Shown here in pieces: positions 37,781 to 49,210 of a DNA stretch of 64,000 nucleotides. Each line of letters opens with the position of its first letter. Position 1 is the stretch's first letter. The notes below the pieces were generated by a model that saw only the letters and a list, made by a program, of their open reading frames with translations, ran no database searches and was not told the DNA's origin. The translations under genes and the position numbers were made by a program. Source of the stretch: Thuidium tamariscinum (taxonomy: Eukaryota; Streptophyta; Bryopsida; Hypnales; Thuidiaceae); assembly GCA_947034885.2 (NCBI GenBank), contig OX344752.2, positions 7,688,001-7,752,000 on the forward strand. Reading direction: 5' to 3'.

Positions 37781-38010
37781 GGAAGCTAAAGTCATTAGAA
37801 ACAATTTTTAATAAATTTTCCTAGGCAGATAAATGGAATTGGCATCCAACCCAAGTTGTTTCGTATTTTTGGGACCTTTGTGGAATTAGTTACAAATTTT
37901 TGAAGTTCAAATGCAATGGTTTCATAAAGCACCCCTCTGCTAAAATGTACACTATTTGTACATTGAAGAAAGCCAAATGTACCTCTATATTAGAAATTGC
38001 TTTTAGAACC
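37781..38010 (-). mobile_element. AGGTAGGAGG-family MITE, partial
   Basis: Contains TTTTAATAAATTTTCCT, TTGGCATCCAACCCAAGTTG and AAAATGTACACTATTTGTAC in the order of the minus-oriented copies at 39879 and 44788. Termini missing. Confidence 0.6.
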
Positions 38011-38149
38011 AAGTTGCTTTTCGAGCCACCTACCTTATATGATGTCTCTGCATTTTTCACTAAGCAATAAAATTCCATTCCATTCCATTTTTTATCATTT
38101 TTTATAAAATAAAATAAAATAAAAAATAAATAAATAAGTGTGAAATGCC

Positions 38150-38560
38150 CCTGAAAGGCTCAAAGCCTCAAACAACTCTCAATTCTCCACAATAAGTTGA
38201 TTTCCCGGCCCCAAGGAATTCGTCGGCCAGTCGGCCTACAATTGCAGTCAAGTGCATGTAACGTCCTGCTGAATGCGTTAATGAGTGGAGACAGCGCTCA
38301 GGGTCCTCCCGGTAAAAGATTCTCGAGCCCTTATTACTTGAATCCAAAGTTACCTACAGTAAGTTAAGGGAGCCTGGCTTCTTGTGGATGTTTTATCTCC
38401 TCTGAAAAGTATAACCAACTCCGCCCATCAAGTCCCCTGCCACTACTGTACTGTACTGGCCACGCCCGTAAGTACAGCGAGGATTTCAGCATACAGTAAC
38501 TTACCGGAGTAAGTACCCGGCCGGCTATAAGGTTCAGCAAACAAATAAAATAAAATAAAA
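38150..38560. other. GC-richer island without ORF
   Basis: About 400 bp of much higher GC than its flanks, with intact CpGs, no ORF over 67 codons and no repeat ends. Near 38455-38515 it holds CCGTAAGTACAGCG and ACTTACCGGAGTAAGTAC, small inverted motifs. It ends in a TAAAA-type simple repeat (38545-38562). Confidence 0.5.
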
Positions 38561-38562
38561 TA

Positions 38563-39394
38563 AACAAAAATTGAATTTTCTTGGGGAAATTATTCCAAGA
38601 GCAAGTCGGAAAATGAATGGTTTCATGTTGTCAAATTATTAAAAAAAATGGGCCTCTTGCGAATCTTAGTAAGAATAATAAATTCACCATCGACTCTATA
38701 AATGTTCCTATCATTATAATTGAGGTTTTTTTTGCTTGTCTTTAAATTTTTTGAAGAAGTGCCATAGTGGCAATATAAAATGTTATAGTGGTGCTCTAAA
38801 TAGCAACATTCATTCACTTATTGGATGTATAGTATGGTTTTCATCCACAATTAGGTGATTTCATCTAATATTTTTTATGTCAAAGTTGTCTAGCAATTTC
38901 ATCCAAGTTTTTTGGCATTTTTTAGCCAAATTATTTTATGTGGTGCAATCTGGCATCAGAAAGCAAAAAAAAAAAAACTTGATTATGCAGAATTTTTTAG
39001 CTTAAAAAAGAATTTTGATTAATTCTAAATGTGATTCCCAAATCACTTTTACCAACCTTGATTAACTATCTGGCAAGAAATGTTGACCCTCATTACTAGG
39101 TATGATGTGAAGTAAATTTATGATGCCTGATTATGATCCTTTTTTAAAACCAATTCCTAAAAATTTCTTGCCTAAAATGTACAACCTCTAATCATATACA
39201 AACCTAATGATCTCATTTGGGAACATATATATTTTAGCAATTCAAAAATTTATAGTTCATTCATATAGTCATATAGTGTCAAAAAATGCATTTACAGACA
39301 TATCTCCTTTTGACTACCAACAAGACCCTATAATTTTTTTTAATATAATACTCGAAGGTAATTGCATGAAACACCTTTTTTTAAATTAAAAAAT
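38563..39394. other. AT-rich interval, nothing recognised
   Basis: No gene or repeat termini seen. Confidence 0.4.
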
Positions 39395-39870
39395 ACAGCC
39401 AATGTATGTACCTTTAAGATGAAGGTAATCATTGAAAGAAATTCATTAAAAAATTCTCTAACTAGGAGAAGTAGAAAAGTATAAGATCCCAAGAAAATAG
39501 ATTTTTCAATGTTTTAATTGCTAAAAACTAGGGGAAATTTTTTAATTAAATTAATAAATAGGTTCCATATTAGCAATTCTATAGAGATGGTCATTCACCA
39601 AAAAAACACCAAAATAATATTTCAAATGTTTCTAAATGGAAGTAGAAAGGATCTCACTTTGTGGACTTCTACCCCACATATAATTCACTATTTTTGAAAT
39701 TCTTTTTTAAAATAGCTATAAGTCTACTAGAAGACCATTTTCTCCAAATTTCAGCCCAAAATTTGTTTTTTGGGGTACTACATAGTGCTAAAATCCCCTA
39801 AATTGGCAAGTATGATATATTATTGAGAGCTACTTTTAAGCATTTTCTTAAAGTTCCCCAAAAATCAGAC
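39395..39870 (-). mobile_element. Partial inverted copy of the GGTGAATGCAAG-family interior
   Basis: Reads as the reverse complement of about 36960-37450: ATAGAGATGGTCATTCACC, AGTCTACTAGAAGACCAT and CACTTTGTGGACTTCTACC all have complements there. TIRs not found here. Confidence 0.65.
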
Positions 39871-39878
39871 AAGGTGAA

Positions 39879-40208
39879 TAAAAGAGGAGGTTCATAAAGC
39901 ACCCATTTAAGAGTTGAAACTAAATTATGGGGCAATGAAACGTCTTGAAACATTTTTTAGTAAATTTTCCTTGAAAGAAAAGTAGAAATGGCATTTAACC
40001 TAAGTCCTTTCATAATTTTTGGAGCTTTGTGAAATGAATTATGAATTTTTGAAGTTGAAATGGCATAGGGCTTTAAAATTTTCCCCTCCCTTAAATTTAC
40101 ATTGTTTGTACATTCCTATAAAGATTAAAAAAACCCATAGACAAACACTGTACATTTGAAGAGGTGGACAATTTTAGAGCGTGAGAAAATTTTAAGCCTC
40201 TTCCCTTA
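39879..40208 (-). mobile_element. AGGTAGGAGG-family MITE (330 bp), decayed
   Basis: Begins TAAAAGAGGAGGTTCATAAA and ends AAGCCTCTTCCCTTA. The interior matches 44788-45119 in the same orientation. Confidence 0.75.
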
Positions 40209-40848
40209 GTAGTATAAGTACTTTTTCTATGAATTTTGAATTATTTGGAAGCCAAAACACAAAAAAATTGGCCAAAAAATTAGCAAGCACGCAACATGTG
40301 GATGAACCATGAGGTACAAAGTGGTCTAGGCATTGTTGGCCCTTACATTTAATGTCAAATTATCCACAATATTTTTAAATGTCTTCTATCAATCCTTGAC
40401 AAGAGTATATTTGAGAACCTAGACATCACACTCAAACAATTTTTTTGGACCTCTAAGAAATTTTGGAGTTACAATTGTCTTACAAAGTTTGGGGTTCTAG
40501 AAGCAATTTGTTCGCCCTTCATAACTATGATGCAAGGCCTTCTTTATAGTTGCCAAGCTCTTAGCTTCCATCATTTCAACCACTTCAAACATGAGACTTG
40601 TAATCTAGTATCAAGTGCTATTGAAAACTTTTAAGAATATATATATATTTTTTTAAGAATCACTTATATTATTTTAGGATATTGTATAGAAAGATACAAT
40701 AATTTGCAAGTATTGAAAGCTAATGAAAGTTTCCCAAAACACTAATCATTAGCTATCTCAAGAATCACTTGTACTATTATAAGGTATTGTATAGTAGGGT
40801 ACAATAATTCCACAAAATTTTCTTTCCATGCATCTTCAATTAAAAGTT
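40209..40848. other. AT-rich interval, nothing recognised
   Basis: Two similar phrases, AAGAATCACTTATATTATTT near 40655 and AAGAATCACTTGTACTATTA near 40760, form a short imperfect direct repeat. No gene. Confidence 0.4.
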
Positions 40849-41003
40849 CATACAAGAAAATGGGGGTATAAATGACTTGTCCACAATGACTACACTGACA
40901 ACAATGACTGCAAAATAGTCATTTAATTTGTAGTCATTTTGCATTCATTGTTGTTGATGCAATCATTGTGAATAGGTCATTTATTTTCCCATTTTCTTGT
41001 AAT
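40849..41003. mobile_element. Small foldback MITE (155 bp), CACTA-like ends
   Basis: TACAAGAAAATGGG at the left is mirrored by CCCATTTTCTTGTA at the right, and the interior is largely self-complementary (AATGACTACAC...TTGTAGTCATT). The ends resemble CACTACAAGAAA of CACTA elements with the first bases changed, so the assignment is tentative. Confidence 0.65.
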
Positions 41004-41471
41004 AATGAACTTAAAAATGTTCTTAGATGTTCAAAAATGAAAAGAATTAATTTCTTTTATACACTATCTACCATCTAGTACTACCATTCAAGTTTTTCTA
41101 AGAAGTTTAGATTTGGCAAATTAGGAGGCCAAATTAAGCTCTTTGTACCATGAACTTCTCTAAAAATTTACTTTAATGGATTGGAGTACCATCTTCCATA
41201 AGTTTGAGCTCATCAATTTGATTGTGTATAATATAGAAACTACTCAATGTGCCTTTGTAAATGTTACAATCAAAATATGACATTGTTCTTTCATTGTGAA
41301 GCATGATGACTGAAGGACCTTCAAAGTTTGTGAAAACCTATGAAGCCACTCCAAACCATCATAGATATTTTGCTAGACTTAAATTTAGGTGGTAGACAAT
41401 TCTATACATGTCCTTAAGGAATTAATTGGAATTCACTTAGAGAACTACATAAATTCAAAGATAGAGTGTTT
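41004..41471. other. AT-rich interval, nothing recognised
   Basis: No coding signal or repeat termini. Confidence 0.4.
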
Positions 41472-42420
41472 TTAACCCTTGAAGGACCAAATTGTGTTTT
41501 TTTGACAACATAGCATTTTTAGGCAATTCACTATAGATGGAGGGATTTTTTTCCTTTGAAATTTTCAGACAACATGTGCATGAGGAGTATCTTTAAGACC
41601 CAATAGTTCTCATAATTTGTGACTAAGCTACTGATATGTGATATTCATTTTTTGGTGGGTAGTTCAAAAAAAATTCTTTAAAAATTACTTTTTCAAAAAA
41701 ATAAAAATTTGAAATTCATCCTTTAGGTTTATATAGACATGTGTACCTTTAAGTCATTTCATTTTGATTAATGAGATGAAATTTATGGGAGTTTTAGTTT
41801 GTGGGTAGTTTGAGGATAGTTTGTAGAAAGTTATAGAATGTCTATTCCAAAATAAACTTTGAAGTCCTTTATTTAATTCAATTTTTAATATTTAAAAAAT
41901 AAAATAAAAATATTAGGTGTAGAATGTTTATTACAATATTACCACCATTGGGATTGACATTTTTCAATTCAATATATAAATTCTTAACAATTTAGTATTT
42001 TGAATCATTTTCTACTTCTTTCTACTTACTATTTTTTCCTACATATTGTACAATTCCAAATGATTTGAAAATTTTCAAGCATATAGCCAACTTGAATTGA
42101 AGAATGAACCCAAAGAGTTACAACCATTTTGAACATCTTTACATACAAATCCATGTGGCCTTCTCAAATGCAGTTTCCCGGAATTTTTGCAATGGTAAAA
42201 AAAAGTATTTTTTTAACTTCAAACACTACTATCTTGCAATTTACACAGTGGAAGTTATTGAATTTTTTTACATCTTCTCAAACTAGTTCACCAAAAGATC
42301 CTACAGTTACATTATCCCAAAAATATATTTTTTTCTTCTTCTAAAATTTGGTAGCTGTCCTAGAAATGATAGTTTTGGAATGGATTTGGTGAAAACATAG
42401 TCAAAACCTTTAGTGGGTCA
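41472..42420 (+). mobile_element. TTAA family 2 element (949 bp)
   Basis: Begins TTAACCCTTGAAGGACCAAA. The right end is decayed to AACCTTTAGTGGGTCA. Collinear with 18921-19870 throughout and of the same length. Non-coding. Confidence 0.83.
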
Positions 42421-42772
42421 TTCATTCAAAGTAAAGATTGTATAATTAGATTTTTAAAATATTAATAAAATATTCTTGAAAAACTCTCAATTTTTTAAAA
42501 TCCTATAAATATAATAATTGTCTATTGAACCCTTTTAAATCCCCTAATAATTCTTATGGTTCCCTAAATTATAATATAGTGACCTCCTTGGATGCTTGTC
42601 TTTTACATATTTAAAACCATCGTCTAATTTGACAAAAGTTCTTTCAAGTCTGAAAAGATGACTTATAGGTTTGAATAACTTTGCTCCAATATTTTTTAGT
42701 CCAATGACAAATGCGATTTGTACTGCAGTGAAGAAAAATAATATAGGTGATTATAAAAAATTCATTAGGGGA

Positions 42773-43047
42773 GATTTGAGCCTTTGGAAGATTGTGAGTT
42801 CATGAACATTGGAAATGTTGTAAATACTTCCACATCATTAATTAATCTGATGTGGTTGGACTATTGCCATGTTAGATAATAATAATTAATTATTTTAAAA
42901 AATTAATTTTAATTTTAATTTTTTAATATACATTCTGAACATTTTGAATTAAAAATTCAGACTTGCAATGGATGGTTTGTTGTATTGGGAATAGATTTAG
43001 GGATCAACTTTGAAATAGTCTCTCGGAGGTCAAAAACTCTTCTAATG
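42773..43047 (+). mobile_element. GAGGATTT-family MITE (275 bp)
   Basis: Starts CATTAGGGGAGATTTGAGCC and ends AAAAACTCTTCTAATG. The interior dyad AATCTGATGTGGTTGG...TTGCCATGTTAGAT is followed by an AATTAATT-rich stretch. Confidence 0.75.
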
Positions 43048-44255
43048 GTACTATTTGTTGCATTTGATTTATGTACAAGGGAAAGAATTTTATTTTAAAA
43101 TCTAAAAATCATTAAAAAATTGAAAATAGTATACTTTCCAAAAATTTAGGCCTAAGAAAGTATTCTCTAAAAATACAACCCCATGATAGAAAAAATAGAA
43201 GAACTAAAAATTTATAGATGAAAGTTGTTTTTATATTTATAGGATAAAAATAATAAAAAAATAAAAGTGAATAGTATTTATTTTTTTAACCCAAAAGAAC
43301 TTTTAATCAACTCATCACATCTTAATGAAAAAATTACTCGTGTTGATACTTGTAAGGTAGCACACTTTGAACACATGTGCAAGATGTTTTTGGATAGTTG
43401 ATTTGCCAATATATGTCATCCTTGTAAATGATGTCAAAATCCCAATGTTGAGCTTCAATTTTTTCAGAGTACAAAATAGTATTAAAAACCTCCAAAATAG
43501 TAATTGTGACATCCAATGGGAAAATTTTAAAAGTAGTAAATTATTACTTATATGAAAAAAAAATCATTTTGTACAACAATTTTAAATACTTTGCTTACAA
43601 ATTTGAGGTTCTTTGGAGGCATAAAGCAAAGTTATAGCCAAAAATCATATTGCCCTACATCAAATGACAAATAATAGTGCAAGTTTTTTTTTGCATTGTC
43701 CATATGAACCTTTCTATAAGTGAATGCTTCAAAATTTAGTTGCTTTTATAGACTTTCCACCTTAAGTTTGATCCAATTTCACTTCAAGTTTCATTCTAGT
43801 ATCATCACAAATAGAGAGGTTGAGTATAGAGTAGGGTCTCAAAGGGTTGAAATTGGACTACATATTGGAGTTGTCATGAATTCAAAGGATGGAGTTATGA
43901 AGTTTTTAAATATGGTGATGGATTTGCTTGTTTTTCTTACAACCTTTAAGGATTCTTTTGGATTACCATTGGAAAGGAGTTGAAAATGAAGCATTAGCAT
44001 CCAATATGACAAGAAAAGTCCCCTCCTATACTTTGCAATGGAAAGCTATACAAATTTGCTTTAACCACCAATAATTCATCAATTTTTCTATAAATGAGTT
44101 GACCAAAATGATATGTGAAATACTCCTTAATTTGTCATCCTTTTCTAATTATTATTTTTATAATAAATTTGATAAAATCTCAATATGTGCAATGACCAAA
44201 GTAGTGACAATAGGCTATCCTACCTTGTCAATTGCTACCTTTGGTTTTTGGCATA
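43048..44255. other. AT-rich interval, mostly unclassified
   Basis: 43320-43560 shares a block with 20100-20330. An 87-codon ORF at 43720-43983 (+) has no recognisable features. Confidence 0.4.
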
Positions 44256-44567
44256 TAAGGTAGGAGGCTCAAGCTCCAATAGGGCATTAAAAGCAAAGGT
44301 ACAAATTGTTTTCTTCAATGTATCAAATCTGCACATTTTAGGAGGTGGTTGATTTTGATGACCACAAATGAAAACTTTTTTTCAACTTCAATTTTTTAAA
44401 AACTAATTCCACGTAGCTCTAAGAAATATGAAACAATTTGGATTAGATGCCTATTCCACTTGTCTTTCAAGGAAAATTTACTAAAAAATATTTCAAGATG
44501 TTTCACCTCTCCAAAATTTAGTTCCAACCCTTAATTTAGATGGTTGGTTTATGGACCTCCTACCTTA
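44256..44567 (+). mobile_element. AGGTAGGAGG-family MITE, short subtype (312 bp)
   Basis: Begins TAAGGTAGGAGGCTCAAGC and ends TGGACCTCCTACCTTA. TA at the outer edges fits a TA target duplication (Tc1/mariner-like, inferred). The right half carries the family block TTTCAAGGAAAATTTACT. Subtype shared with 46653. Confidence 0.85.
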
Positions 44568-44787
44568 GTTATAGGGCTATGCTTGTGGAAGAGGGAATTG
44601 TACAAAAGAATGTGTTGATGAGGAGGGCAAAGTCCAACAAGGAGACACATTTTTCTGTGCAAAATTCCAACTACAGGATTACTGGCTAGTGTAAATCACC
44701 CACTAAAAAATGCGGGAGCTTTGAATAAACAAAAAGAAAAACTATGGATGGAGAATGCATAATGCCCAATCACATGGGTAACCTACA

Positions 44788-45119
44788 TAAGGATATAAGG
44801 CTCAGTAATCACTCATCTAAGGGCTGAAACTAAATTTTTGGGGAGGTGAAACATCTTGAAATATTTTTCAATATATTTTTCTTGAAAGACAAGTGGAATT
44901 GACGTCTAACCCAAGTCATTTCATTTTTTTTGAACTTCGCGGAATTAGTTACTAAATTTTGAAGTTGAAAGGGCATACAACTCTAAAATGGTGCCCTAGC
45001 TAAAATGCACACTGTCATTACACTGTTGAAGGCTATGAAAAAGCAACATGTACAAATACTATACATTTATGATAGGGCACCATTTTAGAACCCACTCCAT
45101 TTAAGAGCCTTCTACCTTA
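44788..45119 (-). mobile_element. AGGTAGGAGG-family MITE, long subtype (332 bp)
   Basis: Begins TAAGGATATAAGGCTC and ends AGAGCCTTCTACCTTA, reverse orientation relative to 46243 and 54237. It contains the inner inverted repeat TGGTGCCCTAGCTAAAATG / CATTTATGATAGGGCACCA. Its terminal TTA overlaps the TTAA of the next element. Confidence 0.85.
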
Positions 45120-45345
45120 ACCCTTAAACGACGTTGAAGCCATTTTGTGGTCAATGAACACGAGAGAATCTTTCTATGCAAGACAAAATAGCAATCATTC
45201 ATCCTCGGAATTAGGGGTGGAAAAGGAAGATCTTCTATAGTGCTTTGACTTCCAACGAGTGCTTTTAGAATTTTTTGAACCAATGATTCCCACAGTATCA
45301 AAATTCCTCATTTCCACGGCTACCGGCTCGTCATTTAGGGGTTAA
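45117..45345 (-). mobile_element. TTAA family 3 MITE, intact (229 bp)
   Basis: Begins TTAACCCTTAAACGACG and ends CGTCATTTAGGGGTTAA, bounded by TTAA. It is exactly as long as the copy at 55627-55855 and shares TAGGGGTGGAAA and GAAGATCTTCTATAGT. Ends of the form TTAACCCTT resemble known piggyBac termini. No ORF. Confidence 0.92.
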
Positions 45346-45835
45346 TGTGCTAATTATGTAATATAACCTGCCCCCAAATGAAGGGGGGATTATCTGGCAG
45401 GGGTTTCCAGACCTAACAACCACTGCCTCTGAAAGTCAAGCACGTGCACTGTGAGGCTTCAAGAATTCCTTGTTCACCAGTTGCTTGCATGATCAGCACA
45501 TTACATTGTCGTTACAAGTGCTGTGCTGCATGTTATCAGAGTCCTTGCCGGATGCAGTTCAGTTGCCTGGGCTGGCTGGCTTGCCGGCAGGCAGAGCACA
45601 AAAATTGTCAATAAGCCAGCCTGGGGGTTTAACTTACATTTGGGAAACACTGTATACGAAGTAGGTTAGTACAGACTGAATGGAACTGTACTTGCTCTTG
45701 CTATAGAAAATACAAACAAGATGCAGAAGAGATGGCAAAGTCTCATGGAGCAACTGAACCCCAGTCAAATTTGCATCCAGGATGAGGAAACCAAGCTTAC
45801 TGTATGTCCTCTCAAAGTCCAAGCAAATTTGAAAT
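45346..45835. other. GC-richer island without ORF
   Basis: About 490 bp, CpG-containing, unlike its flanks, bordered by two MITEs. It contains GGCTGGCTGGCTTGCCGGCAGGC near 45570. No protein or RNA family recognised; it may be single-copy DNA or a rarely copied repeat. Confidence 0.45.
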
Positions 45836-46110
45836 TAAGGTGGGTACACCTAAAATGGCCACTTATTCTTACTGTGCCTAGATCCTGTCACCACACTTTT
45901 CAGATTTTTATAGTCTTGTTGGTGAGTGAAAACATGTTCCAACGCACCAAAGAACATAGGATTTGGATACCATATGCAAAAGTCATCAACGGTCAAAGTC
46001 TGTTTCTGAAATGGCCATCTACAGTCTAGGTACATGACTGATTTCGAAAATGTATGCACATTGTAGATGGCGCTTTAAGGTCAGGTGCCATTTTGGGTGT
46101 ACCTACCTTA
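45836..46110 (+). mobile_element. AGGTGGGTACACC-family MITE, well preserved (275 bp)
   Basis: Begins TAAGGTGGGTACACCTAAAA and ends TTTTGGGTGTACCTACCTTA, inverted repeats of about 25 bp. TA at the edges suggests TA target duplication. Interior landmarks are TTGGATACCATATGCAAAAG and CATCTACAGTCTAGGTACAT. Best match: 60857-61133. Confidence 0.9.
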
Positions 46111-46242
46111 TAGCTCTACTAGGCAATCATAGAAATAAGGTCTGCATACGGACTGGAGAGAAGGGCCAAGAAAAGGGTACATTTGTAAATGTAATGTCTG
46201 AAACATCAACGTGAATGAAATGTTTGTTGGGAATGGCTCAAC

Positions 46243-46563
46243 TAAGATAGAAGGCTATTTAATGGAGCGGGTTCTTAAATGGTGCCCTACCTTAAATGTA
46301 TAGTACTTGTATATGTTGCTTTTTCATAGTGTATTGACAGTGTACATTTTAGCTAGGGCACCATTTTAGAACCCTATGCCCTTTCAACTTCAAAATTTGA
46401 TAACTAATTTCACAAAGCTAAAAAGAATATGAAATGACTTGGGTTAGATGTCAATTCCACTTGTCTTTCAAGGAAAATATACTGAAAAATATTTCAAGAT
46501 GTTTCACCTCCCTAAAATTCAGCTTCAGCACTTAGATGGGCGATTTTTGTGCCTTCTACCTTA
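46243..46563 (+). mobile_element. AGGTAGGAGG-family MITE, long subtype (321 bp)
   Basis: Begins TAAGATAGAAGGC and ends GTGCCTTCTACCTTA. The left half holds an inner inverted repeat (GGTGCCCTACCTTAAATG near 46281, complement CATTTTAGCTAGGGCACC ending near 46362). Confidence 0.83.
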
Positions 46564-46652
46564 ACTTATCAAGTAAGCCACCTCGATTTTCATGACAAAT
46601 TCCACCCTTGATGCCTCGGTTAAATTCTAAGGTCTCCATATGAAAACAAGGG

Positions 46653-46960
46653 TAAGGTAGGAGGCTTGAACTCCAACAGGGCACTAAAAGTGAAAGGTGC
46701 ATTTTGCTTCCTCCAAAGTACCAAATTTGCACATTTAAGGATGTGGCCACTTTTGATGACTACAAATGACCACTTTTTTCAACTTCAAAAATGTGTAACT
46801 AAATCCACAAAGCTTTAAAAATATGAAACAACTTGGGTTAGATGCCTGTTCCACTTGTATTTCAAGGAAAATTTACTACAAAAAATATTTCAAGATGTTT
46901 TACCTCTCCAAAATTCAGTACCAACCCTTAGATGGTCAATGTATGGACCTCCTACCACTA
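46653..46960 (+). mobile_element. AGGTAGGAGG-family MITE, short subtype (308 bp)
   Basis: Begins TAAGGTAGGAGGCTTGAACT and ends TATGGACCTCCTACCACTA. Collinear with 44256-44567. Confidence 0.82.
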
Positions 46961-46962
46961 TT

Positions 46963-47090
46963 ATGGGGTGGATTATGGTAGTAGGCAACTTGCTAATCTT
47001 GGGTTTGAACTCATGACCTTGTCATTGGTGTGCCAAGGCCAAAGCCACTAAGCCAAAGCCACAAGTGCCTTTAGGGAAATGACTTATAAG
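46963..47090 (-). repeat. tRNA-derived SINE-like segment (pol III A and B boxes)
   Basis: On the minus strand, TGGCTTAGTGG (47045-47055) resembles a pol III A box, and GAGTTCAAACCC (47001-47012), about 32 nt downstream, resembles a B box. No cloverleaf or acceptor stem was found, so this is a tRNA-derived SINE head or decayed tRNA-like repeat, not a tRNA gene. Confidence 0.45.
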
Positions 47091-47217
47091 AAGACCTACA
47101 TGATGACTATTGGTGGGTGGTTTCTTAATCATTTTCCTCTTCTACACAAACCATGTTTTACTAGTGATTCTACAAACTACTATACATAGCTATCAAGTTT
47201 GGTATCTCATGTCAAAT

Positions 47218-48005
47218 GATCAATCCCTAAAGGACCAAGTAGGATATTTAGCAAGCAATATAGCATTTTCAGCCATTCATTTAGGTAGTGAATTTTCACT
47301 TTTTTTCTTTGAAATTTTTTTACAACATGTGGTTGAGGACTAGCTTCAAAGAGCAACAATTTTCATAACTTTTGACTACATGGTTTAAAAGTTGTTTCAC
47401 ACATATAATATTATTGTCTACGTGGAAAGACTTGCTTTGGATTAGTGATGGAAAAGTTATAGAGAAAATTGTTTTGAGGGCAATCACATCATCTTTCAAG
47501 AAAATAAAACATTAATGAGACAACTTTTGAACTCAATTTTCATAATTTTCATAAACAATCTTGAGAGCAAGATTTCACCAACAATGCTTTGATTACTTAA
47601 TGGAACAATTCAATTGTTGGTATTAGTACATTTTTGGTCCAATCTTAGAGCTATTTAAAATTTAGTTATTCTTTAATCTTGTGCTTACTTCTATTTAATA
47701 TTTTTTTAAAGAATGAAAATCAAGTTTTAATTATTGAATTTTGTTCTCTAAAATTGTCTACTCAAATCTTCAATATAAATTTTCTTAAAGTCAAAATGTA
47801 TAGTGCTAAAATTTTGAATCAAGAAGATTCAAAGTTTCTAAAACCTAACCAATTCAGGTGCAAGTCAAAATGTTTTCTTCACTTCAAATGCAAACATCTT
47901 GCAATCAATATAGTCAAAAAATTTGAAATTTCTTTTTTAAATTCTTATACTTGTCTTATGCAAGATCCTATGGTTAGATATGTAAGAAATCAAATTGACC
48001 CCTAA
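47218..48005 (+). mobile_element. Chimeric remnant of TTAA families 2 and 5
   Basis: Starts TCAATCCCTAAAGGACCAAG and follows family 2 for about 170 bp (GAAATTTTTTTACAACATGTG). Later parts (47640-47990) resemble family 5 sequence in reverse, and a left-end-like ACCCCTAAAGTCC appears at about 48000. Boundaries are uncertain. Confidence 0.45.
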
Positions 48006-48918
48006 AGTCCTTATGTCCCCTCTAAAGAGAAATAAAGTTCAAGTAGATTCCCATGATCTCAATTGTTTGTACAATTAAATTTTTTTTTGTTAAGATAGAA
48101 ACACACAATTGTTTCCTAAGAACATTTTTTTAATTTCAATTGGTGCCTAGTAGCAAAAAATATGCCATCCTAAACACAATTTCAACTTTCTATGCAACAA
48201 TAAAAATCTACAAAACTTTAAAGAACAATTTTTTTTTCATATAGGTTGGTTGTCTTCTATATAAAAAAAAACATTGAATCGTTCTAGTTGTGTTAGTGAT
48301 GTGAAAGTTATGAAGGCTTTTTGTAACAATCATAGTATCTTCTTGAGAAAATAATGTATTGGATTCATTTTTTGACTAATTTTTTTTTCATTTATTTTTT
48401 TCTTCTATAATTTGAAGTCATTACTTCAAAATAAAAATTTTAATTCTAATATATCATCTATGAATTTTATTCTTAAAATATTCAAAGTCTTAGAATCCAA
48501 TCAAGCTGGGTGCATAAATTTAATTTATTTCATTTTAAGCTCAAATATCATACAATCTTCATGGTCAAAGTTTCTAAAATTTCTTCTACAAATTTTTTAA
48601 CTAATTTAGTGCAAGATCCTATATTTAGAAAGATGAAAATCAATTTTTGAAGATTTTTCTTTTTGCAATAGATATGGCAATTTTGAGTGTTTTTTTTAAT
48701 GAAAAAACTCCTTGGTATTTTGGAGGTAGAATTAATTTTTTTAATCTTTGCAAAAGAAATGTCAATTTTACATGATATTAGATGAAAAAAATATTTTTAA
48801 CTTTAGATACATATCATTTAGATGAGGTTGTTTTTTTCAAATCATTCAGCAAAAAGAAAAGTAGATTGAATTGCCTTGCCAAGACTAAGAGGAAATTTCT
48901 TCTTGCTTATCTACTTTC
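48006..48918. other. AT-rich interval, nothing firmly recognised
   Basis: Phrases such as TGTGAAAGTTATGAAGGC and CTTCATGGTCAAAGTTTC echo TTAA-family interiors, suggesting very old copies. No gene. Confidence 0.4.
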
Positions 48919-49210
48919 TAAGGTGGATACCCCCAAACTACCATATCTTATTACTATGCTTAGTTGATATTATTACGTTGGTCAAATTTTTATATTTTCT
49001 TGTTGGTATATGAAAGGAAGTTCCCACACATTAAAGAACCCAACATTTGGATATAGTATAGTATGCAGAAAATACAAAAGGTCAAAGTTTTTTTTAATAA
49101 ATGTTCTAAGATTGTTTCTTCAACTTAGATATTTATTGATTTTGGAGATGTATACAAAGTGACATTTGATGGTCATATTGTCAAGGTGTGATTTTTGGTG
49201 TACTCACTTT
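48919..49210 (+). mobile_element. AGGTGGGTACACC-family MITE, decayed (292 bp)
   Basis: Begins TAAGGTGGATACCCCCAAAC and ends TTTTTGGTGTACTCACTTT. The interior AACATTTGGATATAGTATAG and ACAAAAGGTCAAAGT match the preserved copies with many C-to-T-like differences. Confidence 0.75.

Noticed and set aside
46963-47090. True tRNA gene
   Set aside because: Pol III-like boxes only; no acceptor stem pairing or anticodon arm could be drawn.
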